Assembly (NCBI GenBank): GCA_037389465.1
Contig: JAZARR010000229.1
Span: 781,501 to 845,500 of the forward strand
Reading direction: 5' to 3'
Length of the DNA stretch: 64,000 nucleotides
From: Baylisascaris procyonis
Taxonomy: Eukaryota > Nematoda > Chromadorea > Rhabditida > Ascarididae
Shown here one piece after another: positions 1 through 12,300 of this stretch. A program made the translations under genes and the position numbers. The stretch's first letter is position 1, and every line of letters starts with the position of its first letter. The notes under the pieces are model-generated. The model was not told the DNA's origin and made no database searches. It saw nothing but the letters and a program-made list of their open reading frames with translations.

Positions 1-3000
1 GTTAACTTTAACTCCTTAATAAGGAGGTTCTCTCCGTGGGACCGATAAGGTGGAATCGATAGAGATGTGCTAACTTTTAAAAACTATGATAGACCAATGC
101 ACTAACGATCAGAGGAGTATTAGCGAAAGTTTCATCGGGTGGGCAAAGAGGATTGCCATATTTGCGCAATTCGTCATACTTCCTGTGGATGGCACTTTCG
201 ACATTGCTGCATCCTCTAAAAGCAAAAGGCCGCATCGATAAAAAACACACTCGTTTGCAGTAAAGCTGAAATGGTGCTGTATAGATGATAGGCCTCTCAA
301 CTGCTTCAACGCCCGTTGATGAGTCATTCAAGCTTGTATGCATCTCTACGTGAATATAGTTCATTTCAAAATACCCGAGAATTCGGTTGAACATTCATGT
401 TGAGAATACTCAAGAACGATGCAGAAGCCGATTTCTCTCTAAGCGTATGTTTTTTGGATACGTACGTACATTTGTTTGGGTGTCTTCATTTTTATGTTTA
501 TTTTTATGTGTGCCCGCGTGTTTGTATGCGAGTTCGGTGTATGTATCTACACTTGATTGTGAGTGCATTTCTATATTTGTTCAGCATATTGTACTCACAC
601 TTTTCTCCCATATAAACTATGCCGACTGAGTTTGATGTTTGTAATACGGGGTACTAGATACGATCGCAGCGAGGAGCCTCTTAGAAATATTTTTCATAAT
701 TTCGCAATATTTGTTTCCATTAGGGAACGAATCTCTCTATTAGGCGATAACTGCTACCAATGTTAACACTATGTAATCATGTTAACTTGTACATAAATGC
801 TTCCTCATTTGTTGAGCGGTAATGAGTTTCTTCGATTCGCTGAAACATGTAGTGTAATCTCATCGCATGAGATAGTGCGATCAGAAGTTGTTGCACTCAC
901 CGATCAAGGGAATTTTTTAGAACGTGCCTATAAACCATTAAACTGAAGTGCATTAAAAATTTAGTAGTGAATTTGATCATCAGCGAATAATTCTTTTGAA
1001 GGGGCGATATTTTCTGAAATTGATTATACGATGCAAAAATATGATAAGAAATCACCAAATATGGCATCAGTGATTATTTTCTCTTAGGTTGTGGATGCAT
1101 AACAATGTCGTAACCATTTCCAGCCAGCTCTTACAGTCAGTAACCTACCTTCAAGTTTAGTGCTCTATGATATGATTTAAAACGGAAGTAGTATTTCCAA
1201 CAAAACGTTTCATGCAGCATCATCCGCACTTTTTCTCAAGCACAATAATCGCCCAACGATGAAGTAGGTGGAAACAATCTGAATTCAAAACCAGTAGTAA
1301 CGTGATCGCCTAAACGGTGAAAAAAGAGTCAAAAATAGCTGTTTGTAAATTCACAAGATGCATGGCAAACTCAAAATAGAGAAGAAATAGGCAAAAAGCG
1401 ATAATACAGTGGAAATGAATAAGGACTACAAGCACGACTTTCGCGGGTTGATTTTTTAAGGTACTCGTTAATTTACGGTGAGATGGATGACAGTATCCTT
1501 GATTTCAAGAAATGGGAACGGCGATATGGTAACAACGAAGTTTTCTTATCGACTAAATATTATTTTTAGAGCGCTAGTCGTGCTTTCGATGGTGATTGGT
1601 AATTCAGGAGCATGCAATAGTATAACACTGCAACATTAGCGCTTGAGTGAATTCACCACCCAGATCTTATGCTTAGGAAGACGATTATTGAGGCAAGCAC
1701 TAGTGATCCTCAAGCAGCATAAACCTTTTTCAAAGACAGCGTCATATGCATCGCAGAAAGCGAAAAGGTGACGAGGAATATGAAAGTAACACAGCAGTGG
1801 CATTCACTTGAACAGTGCACTGATAGCAACGATGGTATGTGATAAGCTGCATAGTGAAGACATAAAATGTGAACAGGAACCACAAATCACCGATACAGTT
1901 GTGAGATGCACTATGAAGAGTACAATCGTTTATAAGCATATATAGTGATAAGCACTTTATTAGTAGCCCAAAAGCATCGCTCATACCAACTGCCCACCTA
2001 CATAACTGCCATCACATATGTGGTTCAGTCGATTCATAAAGTCAACATGAATGTGTGTTTCTCAGTGAGGCAAAGATGAGCAATCTTTTTCAATCGAAAT
2101 GTTAGATCGAGGCCACGAATTGCACAGCTCTTATTTGTGCTAAATAATACTGCATAAAATCGAATATGACGTGCAATTATTATGTTTCTCATTTAATCGG
2201 CACTCACGTATGAAACTCGATTTCAAAGTGAAACGTTATGTAAACGATACGATACTAAAATGATACTTCCTTGTGAGTTATATTCGTTCACACTATTGGC
2301 AGAGGTCAAAAATGACGCAGACTAACAAAGATTTCAGTAGAATATTCAATCATGCAAATTTCTAGCACGAATGCTTTTTTAGTCTACAAGGCGAGGCTTT
2401 TTATGCTACAGATGGTGTTCGTGGCTTTTGTGTTATAATCGACTCTAGGTTTCACTGGAAGCTAACTTTTGCATTATTATTAAAAGGTAGCCAAAAATTG
2501 CAATCCGCATTCTCCGGCTTTTCTGCACAGGTGTATTAACAGAACGCCGTCATCACTGGCTGCCGATTCATTTTGGAATAGTATACATTTTTGTGTTCCT
2601 CTTATTTGGTTTATTATATCAAATTTCCAGGGAATGTCCAAAAACCTTAAAATCTGTTGCATTTCGTGAAGTTTACCGAAGCCCACACCAGGTAAACCAC
2701 ATTGCCGCGCTGAAAAGTCTTGAGCCTGAAATCAGTAGAACATTGTAGGCTCAGTTTGAATATGAATGCTTTCATAAAATTGGACGCGACTTTTCTGACA
2801 TTGTGCTTTCAGAAATGTTTCATTTTGCCCATCTCTACTGTCGACGTTGGTATCAGCTTCGGCTAGCGAAAAAATGCTGTCCAAGTATTATTTTGCACAA
2901 TTTCCATTTTCGTGTTGTGTGAGCCTCGAATCTATTTTCGGTCGATATGTCTAATGCATCGCTTTCTCATCTGTGAAATTGTTGCTGAGTTGTTTCACCC

Positions 3001-5071
3001 ATCATTCCACTTCTGCTCTTCCGTAGTGAATATCCGCTCGCATGGATTTTTGCTTTGCAGACTTTCTGCTCATCCTTGTTCTTCATATTCGTGTTGCTTT
3101 TACAGATTTCCTCATTCCGTTATCCCGAAATAAATAAATAAATATAAGCGAAATACACTCTATATCATACCACAATATATGAAAATATATGGTTTGGTTG
3201 CCTATAATACCTACCCAGATTTTTGTCCTCAAAAGTATGCCGTCGGTAGTATTGCGCCATCTAAGTTGCAATTTTCTACCAATTATCTAGATGTTACGAG
3301 TGATAATCTATAGGACATTCTACACGGCGTAGTGACCATTTATTTTATATTGAAATTTAATTCTTCACGGTTCGATTCAAGGCATCTGCCAAAAACTCGA
3401 TACAAGCCGATGAAATCCTTGCAAAGAAATACATGTGGGAAACCTTCATTTATTACTCTCCATAGATCAATCAGAGAAAAATAAGGATGCCAAACAACAT
3501 TGAAATCCTATTCCGAGAAATGGGATAGGGATGAAAACTCTATTTTTTAGATCAGATTTCATGTTTTTAGTTGCATTTACAACAAGGATTTAGATGCATT
3601 TCCTGTTCATATCCCTTGCAAGGCTTTATGGGTGGGAATTTAACTCGCTTCGCAGAACTTTTGATATTTTCTTATGTTGCTATTAGAAGGTTCAGAAATT
3701 TTTTCGAATGATTAATGAAACAAACAAAACAGCGAATTTGCATTTAGATGATTAATGTGCAATCACTAAATAGCACCATAAAACATAAATTGAGAAGCAT
3801 AGCCGATCGAAATGGCAGAGAATAAGTAGATGCAAATATACAATAATTATGCGGCATCTAATAAATAAATTTCGAAAAATTTCTGACTCATTTATTGGGA
3901 ACAATGCTTTAGCAAAACTCAAAACTCAAAAAAAAATCATTGGCTTCTAAATCGAATTGAGGTTACAACTGTATCAGATTCACTCACAATATATCGAATG
4001 TAAATAAAATGTAGATAATAAGAAAACAACGATCTGTACAATAATTGAGCCAATAAGAGGCAAATATTTGACGAGATACTTTTATGAAAAACTGCATGGA
4101 AAAGGCGAATTAAGGGCCGAATTCGTACATCAAATTCGGTTTTCATTTTTTCTATGGTGAATAGGAACGCAGATAAAAGAAGCACTGACTGTTGGAAATT
4201 ACTTTCGCAACATATAAACTCACAACGCATGAAAACATTCGAGAAGTGAGAAATGAGGAACTCATCAAAAGGTGGACGTCGAACAGGATCAGCGCGTATC
4301 ACCGCACCGGCCCTCTTCAGATGATAAAAAAAATTGACGAAATCCCAAGAAATAATATTTCATTGCTGAGGAAACGACAAGAATTTGTAGATGTTTCATC
4401 TCTTCATTTAAATACTACATCACACTATGTGCACCCTTCCTCTTCCATCATGTTCATGAATACTAAGGTGGTAACATAAACAATTTGGGTAGCACACCTT
4501 TCGGACGTCTTCCAAAGTGAGCTTGATAAAGCGTCCAAGTGGGGATGACATGAGAAAAAATAACGAAAGCAACAGGAGTTTATGCAAAAAAAACCCAATA
4601 ACATTTGTTCCTAGCAAAAGACTCGTTCACCTCACCTCATACATTTGAAATCCTTCCTCATAAGCTTTTCATTATTTCTCTATGCTTTGGAATATATCAT
4701 AAAGGATGTGAATTTCTGCATCAGCGGGACATTCACTTGAATACTATTACAATATAGTACTTCGAAAACAAATTTCAATAACTTCTCATACGCTTGTCTT
4801 AAGACCGAGAAGAGGAACAGCGGACGGTGAGTTTCGAAGATTATGAGAGCGATTTTCTGATGGTGTCGATGCCCTTGATGGCGGCGTATTATAAGCTGCG
4901 CCATTTCTGAATTTTCATCATATGAGATTCCATAACAATGAAAAAATTTCCCAACGAATCGACTGGTAATATGTACGTTGGATGTTTTTGAGTTTTGAGC
5001 CAACTGAAGTCCGGCTCAGACTGAGAATGATAATGAGTGTTTTTGATGACCAATGAAAACCTGTCCGCAGA
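1..5071. other. No gene recognised
   Basis: AT-rich DNA with only short frames on both strands and no splice-consistent exon set. A kinase-like scrap near 4254-4302 (minus) is discussed under findings. Confidence 0.6.
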
Positions 5072-5179
5072 CGAGGACGAACCCGCGACTTCTCGCTTGC
5101 CGGGCGAGTGCTCTACCACTGAGCTCAGTGGTAGAGCACTCGCCCGGCAAGCAAGAGGTCGCCGGTTCGTCCCCGCCGA
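5072..5179. repeat. Palindrome of two head-to-head tRNA-like halves
   Basis: Two arms of about 52-55 bases meet at GAGCTC (5121-5126). Each arm, read outward, gives a D-arm (GCTC-AGTGGTA-GAGC), an anticodon arm with loop CCGGCAA (anticodon GGC if read as a standard loop, Ala-like) and a T-arm with GGTTCGTCC. Neither has a 5' acceptor strand, and base 33 is C instead of U, so these are not functional tRNA genes. Probably tRNA-derived (SINE-like) debris or a duplicated pseudogene. Confidence 0.75.
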
Positions 5180-5356
5180 CTGGTAATAAATATGAAGAAC
5201 TCAGGTGGAAGACCTCATGAATATTTCTACCCGTCTAGGCCTCCATATACTACCTATGAAAGAATTATTCGAGGAATTAGTCATATTATTACCACTGCAC
5301 TCACTCATCAATATGGAGTATATAAGAGAGGCATCGAATTTGTGTGGATAAATTGT

Positions 5357-5362
5357 TTTATT
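5357..5362 (-). promoter_or_regulatory. Candidate poly(A) signal of the SUSD2-like gene
   Basis: AATAAA on the minus strand (TTTATT on plus), about 180 bases beyond the read-through stop. Plausible position; no cleavage site can be seen. Confidence 0.4.
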
Positions 5363-5542
5363 TTCGAAGCCATTTAATTGTGATTTTCGGTGACAACAAC
5401 ACTCTATAGATGTAAATACAGAGTCGATTATATAAGAGAATGAAACTAAAGCAATTGAATAGGCAATTCAGTGTGACAGTAAATGCCGATGGAATCGTTC
5501 TCCATACGTCTCGAATATTTTCAGCAAAATTTTCATAGAGTT

Positions 5543-5770
5543 TTAAAGCTGACTTAGTGGTTGATAAACACAAAAAGTACGCAGGGAAACAAAATGAGCA
5601 AATGAAAAAAACCTGGTTGGATTGACAGATATGGTCTTGGTCTTAACAGGAGTCGATGATCTGCCTGTCAAGCTGGCTATCGTCTCACGATGTGGTTCTC
5701 GATAAAGTGGATTGCCGGCACTCGAAAACGAATCGGTTCTCACTTTCGAGAACTGTTTTTCGTCATATGG
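5543..5770 (-). CDS. Exon 29: cytoplasmic tail, C-terminus
   Basis: Acceptor TTTTTGCAG, phase 0. It reads PYDEKQFSKVRTDSFSSAG, then REPHRETIASLTGRSSTPVK: Ser/Thr-rich with basophilic sites. Read to the stop at 5543 the tail ends in an aromatic stretch. Alternatively a donor ACCAG/GTTTTT at 5613 leads to a last exon I cannot identify. The true C-terminus is therefore open. Confidence 0.75.
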   Translation of the reverse strand, partial: PYDEKQFSKVRTDSFSSAGNPLYREPHRETIASLTGRSSTPVKTKTISVNPTRFFSFAHFVSLRTFCVYQPLSQL

Positions 5771-6250
5771 CTGCAAAAACTGAAGCCTCTTACGAGATTG
5801 CACTCGTATAATTCGGCAATAAGATTCGATTTCACAGGAAAACTTATTAGTGATCTCTAAGATAGCAATATATGCATTCGTATTTTACTTTACCGCAAAA
5901 TAATATGCGAAATAAAGAACATTTCAAGTTTCGTCAATCCTCATCAATTAAAAACGCATGCAATTTTACTTTTAGCAACTTGTAATTTCTCATTGCACTA
6001 TTGCACTAGATGAATGAAAAAAAAAATGTATTCTACTTGAAACACCGCGGCATTCAGCTAAAGAATGAAAAAATAATGTCAGCGGTCAGTTGTAGACGAC
6101 AACTGGTAGACGACGATGTATGAATGGCGAACTCTGTTAGGCATTCTGAAGAGCCGACAACACCATCGATTACAATAGCTAGTAGATAACTATTCAACTA
6201 GCTAACTCAACTTCGAAAAAAATGCATTGCGGCTTTGCACCTCATCAATG

Positions 6251-6313
<63 letters not shown>

Positions 6314-9300
6314 TTTTAAACGATTCTTCTATCGACATATGTTGGCGTGTTGGTAGTATTGACTTTTTTCACAACAAATTTTTGTTGAGATAACAAGCGA
6401 ACAAAACTACTTCTTCAGGATGACAACACCTTTTCGGGCTCGCTTACTTGTACTTTAACTTCCCTTTAATATTGCTCAAACAAAAGCAATATTCAATGAA
6501 TATTGAAACTAACTAAAAAGTTTCGAGGGAATAAAGGTTTTGGATTTTCGACCGAAGTGTTTCCTCGGATATCGGCTAAGATTTTCTATTCAGCGACACC
6601 CTTTGTTTCATTCTCGGATGATGTATTCTCACCGAATGTCTCCAAAGAGAACAAAAAAGCGGCAAACAATTCCCTTCAAAAGTGCAATTGAAATAATTGA
6701 GCGGAGACAAACGTTTCCTAGTTAACATTGATTGGTTTAGAAGAGCGCCGCTCTTCATGCCGTTGAAAAAAACATTTTGCTTCCCTATCATCAAACATGT
6801 CTGATGCCCATCTTTTACTTGTGGTATGCACCCTCCGGAATAACACAACGCCACAATATACCACCTTTTGAATGCTGCCTTAAGGACGTGAGGAAAAAGC
6901 GCGATAAAATAGAAGCTATAACTCAGCGAAGAAGTTATGTTAGAGAGGCAAAGTAACACAGCAAGGGGAAATACCAGAGGGCCTCGAAGAGGAGTTTTCG
7001 TATAGACTGATGAAGCACGATCTTCGGCATCTTTCCTTCGTTTCTGTTTCACACACCAACAGCACAAAAATATCAGCACAATAGCCTGAAAAATAATTGA
7101 ACATCAAATGAATATGCACAAAGTTCACGCAATTGTTAGGTGAAACAAGAAAACGATTCGCAACCGTTCTCAATCATAAAGAATTCCAATAGAATTGGGC
7201 AACGTGATGCATTTTTCTAAAGAATCTATAAAAAATCTTATGCAAAAACTCTATTAAAAAATGAATCTAAACTCTACAAATCTATAAAAATGGAAAAACT
7301 GGTTTAATTTACTGGAAGATGCATTAATCATCGATCCACTTCTCAATACCCTCTAGGAGATTTCGAGAAACGATAAAACGAATCGCTTTTGATCGTACTT
7401 AAAAACATTTCTCACCTACCGACAATTACGATCACAATTCCACTTTAATTATACAAATCAAGGAATAGACACTGACCATGATAATGCCCACAGTTGAGAA
7501 AACTGCGGTGAGCCACTTAAACAGGTTGTCCTTCTCCCTGGATCGACACCACGGTTGTGCGCCTTTATTCCACTCAAAACGATACTCCTGCGGATTATTG
7601 TAATCGACCACTATCCCACCTTAAATTGAATCCATTATTGAATGACTTAAAAGAAAACGTCTAGGTAAATAAAAAACCAATATCAACTGAAATCAACATT
7701 GATGGCTGGCACTTCTGTTATCATACTTGTTGAAAAATAATACAGTGTACTTTTGCGGATAAGCGACGGGGGGTTGTGCCATCCACATCCTATCATAATC
7801 GATGCTCAGTTTTGAAAGGAAAAGCATATGTGAAGAGAAAGAACTTAATTAGTAAATTTCAAAATGACTACAAATTCACTCCACAGAAATGCGGGTAACC
7901 ACTCTATTACAATGTGTCGAGAGTCCTTTATTCAATGTAAGAACTTATATCCGAGGAAGTGCTCATGCCATTCGCAATTTTCCAAATCCGTGCACATTCG
8001 AAGAAATGTTCGAAGAAAGGGAGCTTCTAAATGAGGGAATACGATGACTGATTCTTCTTAATTAAAAATAGCAATTAAATTAACGAAACTAAAACGACCG
8101 CTGTAGCAGCGCATTGCAGCGTGATAATATTCACACCGAATGCGACTCAGTGGCATGTTTCGAATTTGACAAACCTCCGTGTACTTCCAAAAGAGCATAA
8201 AAAACTTGGCATGCTCGCTAAGGAAGTTTTATCAAGAAGGCGCTGTTCCATTCGGACTGTCGGAAATCCCATGGGTCATCAACTGCTTACATTTATATTC
8301 ATTGTCGCCTTTGATCCAATGTGTTTGAAAGCAATCGAATCGTGCAACGTCGCCTTGCAAGTAACCGGATGAGAGGGACGGTGTCTTCATCAAATATTCC
8401 GGATACTCAATATTGATCGCTCCACAGCTGTTATCTATAAATGGCTTAATTGTTTCTCATAATAAACGGCCAATGCTGAATAAAATGCAACCCTGCCAAT
8501 GCATTTACTGAAAGTGAATTTATGTGCCACTTTGTAATTTCCAATACACATCATCTTATATATTCGGAAGCCGATGTGTCTAAAGGAGAGAGGAAGAGAG
8601 AGAATTGACAGAGAGAGACTGAAAAGTCAGTTGTGAAGACCGATGAGTATTCCATTTTAGTAAATTTAATCGGCAAACAGGCGACTAAAAGCTCCCCTTT
8701 TTAAATAGCATCTGTAGTTTTTGGAGATGCTGATAGAAGCGCAAACATTTTACGCCTATTGCAGGATGTATATGAAGCGATGCAAGCAACGCCAAATGGA
8801 AAGCTGTCCGACATTTTTACGCTGTTTCATCATGCCTAATGCCAGCTATATTCCATTCTACTGGAATTCCTCAGGGCCAAATTTTTGAGACATATTGTCC
8901 AGAATGATTAAAGATGAATTAATTATGAATTTATTAATTCAAGAACGGTTAAAGATAACTTGATTATGAATTTATTGCAACGTTTATTTTCTTATATCAA
9001 TCAGTTGCATTATAACTAGCAAAAATGTGAAAAATAAGAAAGTTTAAATAAGTAAAGCTAGAATAAGACAAATACGCTTATTACGGTATTCAAGAGTGGA
9101 GTGAAAATTTCATCGGTCACGTTAGCTCGTTATATGCAGCACGCATTTTTAAAAGCTGCTTATCGCTGTCATTGAAAAAGCAAATAGATAAGCGTGCCAC
9201 AGGCTTTGGCGCGATATCAGCTTTCACATTCAGCCGATGATTCACTAGTATGAATTGCCAACAGACAATAAAATGTGCGCAATAATGCATTCATCTTTTA

Positions 9301-12300
9301 GTTATTAATTGCATTGGTGGTTTCTCTGAATCGTCCGAATGTGAAATGCAAACAAATTTTCGGGATACTTAGATTTGCGTCAGTTCTTTCGAAATTGGTG
9401 GATTAATGACAGAGACGCTTCGCTATTTATTCTATAATTCGTATTATAAATATCGTAATTTATACATAGACATTGCATTACCATAACGCATACAAACTTG
9501 CAAAAGCACATTAAGCATGGAAGCGCAATAGAGGAGCTAGCACGATGCACGCATTTGCAGTTTCACACACCATATCAACGAGTTTCGTAAGCGTCAATAA
9601 AAACAAAGGTACTCTCAATATTCATTCCATCTTCCAAACCATGCAGCTCATCTTCCGAACAGATCACTCGCTCATACCTAAGTTATCCAGACAATTCACC
9701 TTTTATATGTTGTACATACGTAGTTGCGTGTCTGTTTATCTGTCTGTACGGTGGTTCCAACACAGCATACTAAAGCAAAAAGCAGGAGATGAGGATATCT
9801 AATGTACACCAATGGATGATGTCCCATATCAATTAAGCTTGGATAGGAAATGAAATCATTTGATGGTTTCTAAGAACTTTTGTGGAATCCTCAGCGATTC
9901 TCGAACCGAGTCGGGCCATCAGACAGGCCCCAAAAACACACGCATACGTATGACGACACTTTGCTGCAATGGCGTATGGCAAAAATTGAGGCATAAGCCA
10001 TGTTTAAATCACTTTATAAAAGTTTAAATTTGAAAATAATAACGTTAAAACATCCAATGAAAACAAGAAAGTTTTGCGAGGAGAACATAATAACCACCAC
10101 CATTTTAGCAAGAAACCTCATTTCAAAGTTTTTTTGGAAATGAAGATCACTTTTCTGCTGAACTCTCAAGAGACTGAAAGTTTATTAACATTTAAAAGCG
10201 CATGAAGTGAATTTGGGTTTGTAAAAATGGAATAATTCTATGATGTCGATAAATTCTGCAAAAAATGATGCAAATATAGATCACAAATGCTATGAGAATT
10301 TATAGTAAATACATTGCTGGAAAAATGAAAATTTTCAACAAATAATTCAAAGTGTTCATAATCCGCCTATCTCAACTTTCTTAAGTACCACTGTATCAAA
10401 CATATTCCGACCAACAGAGGGCAAAGAGAACCAGCCGAATCTATTTCGAAACAAGTCATTAAATTGGTAAGATAGTTTTCAGCGTTTAGTGACAATCGAG
10501 CAATTAGCCTTTTAAGTTTTTTCACAAAATCGACAAAACCATCATAACCGGAGATGAGAATATAAGAAATTTAAGAATGAGAATATAAGCTTGTGCTTAT
10601 GCGAGGCTGCCGATGTATGGTTACTTCTAGAATATTAGAGTGAATCAGTGTGAGATTATCCACAAAACATAAGGCCATTTCAAAGCGAATAAGTCTGAAA
10701 GCAAGCTAGATGGGCCGACACAATATGCGCTTTGGAGGGAATCGATCAGAGCAACCAGTTACATAATTTGTCAAAGAATAAAAAATATACACAGTTTGTG
10801 TATATTTAACAATTCCTACAAAAGATACGCTTCCGCACATATCTTTCGCCACATCGCAACAAAATTTATGACAAATTGACACTCTAAGTTGGATTTATTG
10901 GTTCGGCAGATATACAGACAAACCACACATTCACGACATGACGTCGACATAATGTAGACAGTAAATGCGAAAGTGCGAAAGCGCATAAAAGATTCTAATG
11001 TTGAATTAACTGCACCCACAAACGCAATAAAGTCCAATTTAAATGTTATATTGATGATAGTGAAAATGACGACAAAATTCTTGCCCCAAAGCGAATACAC
11101 GGCAACAAAAAACCAAATTTTACTAGCGCTCATTTTTCAAAAATTAGCCAGCAGATCATCTGTTGGACCAACATACCGAATCTCTCTTAACTCTATTTCA
11201 ACGCTTCTGCGATGTCAGAAATCACGTAGTACTACATGACGCAAATGATCGACTACGATACTAATATATGTACTCGTATTTACGGACCACATACTTATTC
11301 AAAATATGCACTTTACAATCAAGCCCACCTTGTAAAACAAATTCTGTAAGGGATTTGAAAGGAAAAATTGTTAAAAACGTACACTGACGAGTTGCTTCCA
11401 GCCTCTCTAGAGTGAACGCATTCCAAGTGTTGAGTGCCTCCAAGCCAAGAACACGAGCGTTAAGCATTGTGTAATCGTAGAGGCAAGGTATATTATCACC
11501 ACATTCCTGGATAATTTGGCTCGGGTTGTCTGGACAATGTGCGATACCGTATTGCTCGGTCAACGTGCTTTGTAATGGTTGTAGGTTGACTGCAAATTAA
11601 ACTTACCCAAAGTAATAGTGGATGATGAAATCTCCTTCTAAACCGAGACAAAATAAATCCGAATATTCTTGTCAATGATGAGTACGCAACGATAAAGAAA
11701 AATGGATGCCAAAATTGCAGCCACAAATGAAAAGTCGACTTTAAGTTTGAAAAATCTCTCTAAGTAAAAGACAGGTCACTTATTGTTACTTATGGAAATG
11801 AACAGTATAGTTAAATGACTAAACTTATTCATAAAGGGAAAAATTAAACGAACTCCCCGCAAATCCTGCGTGCTATACTTATCCTGACTTCGAGCACGGT
11901 CTTTTGAGAAGCACGGATAATTTCGTTGCAGCCAATTGATGCAATTCGCATACTTAGAGAATTTTTCAGAAGAAGACGACTACCGGCTGAGCAAAAAGAT
12001 AATCACTAGCAAGAAGTTAGAGAATTTTATTCAGCCATATTTAAGGTGATCTCTATTTCTAATAAATCAATTCATCGACACCAATCAAGGCATAGGCATA
12101 AAATAGTCACAAATGTAAGACCTTGCTGGTTCTGCTGCAAGTCTCGGCATGTTTGCAGCAGCTGATGGAGCATTTGACCAGTTCGCGGCACAAAACGGTG
12201 TGGTCCCCTTCAAACAACCGTTTATGTAAAAAAGTTACTGCAAAAGTGAAATGGAAAGAAACAAAATATATTCATATTCATGCATCGCAATGCCATGCTG

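Noticed and set aside
5072..5179. Functional tRNA gene.
   Set aside because: Neither half has a 5' acceptor strand, base 33 is not U, and the two halves form a palindrome.
8121..8372. 83-residue plus-strand frame.
   Set aside because: It is largely antisense to the sushi exon, whose splice signals and Cys pattern are clear on the minus strand.
11573..11610. GTAAGTTTAATTTGCAG looks like donor plus acceptor.
   Set aside because: It would make a 17-base intron, too short to be spliced. The TTTGCAG is used as the exon 25 acceptor and the GTAAGT is taken as chance.
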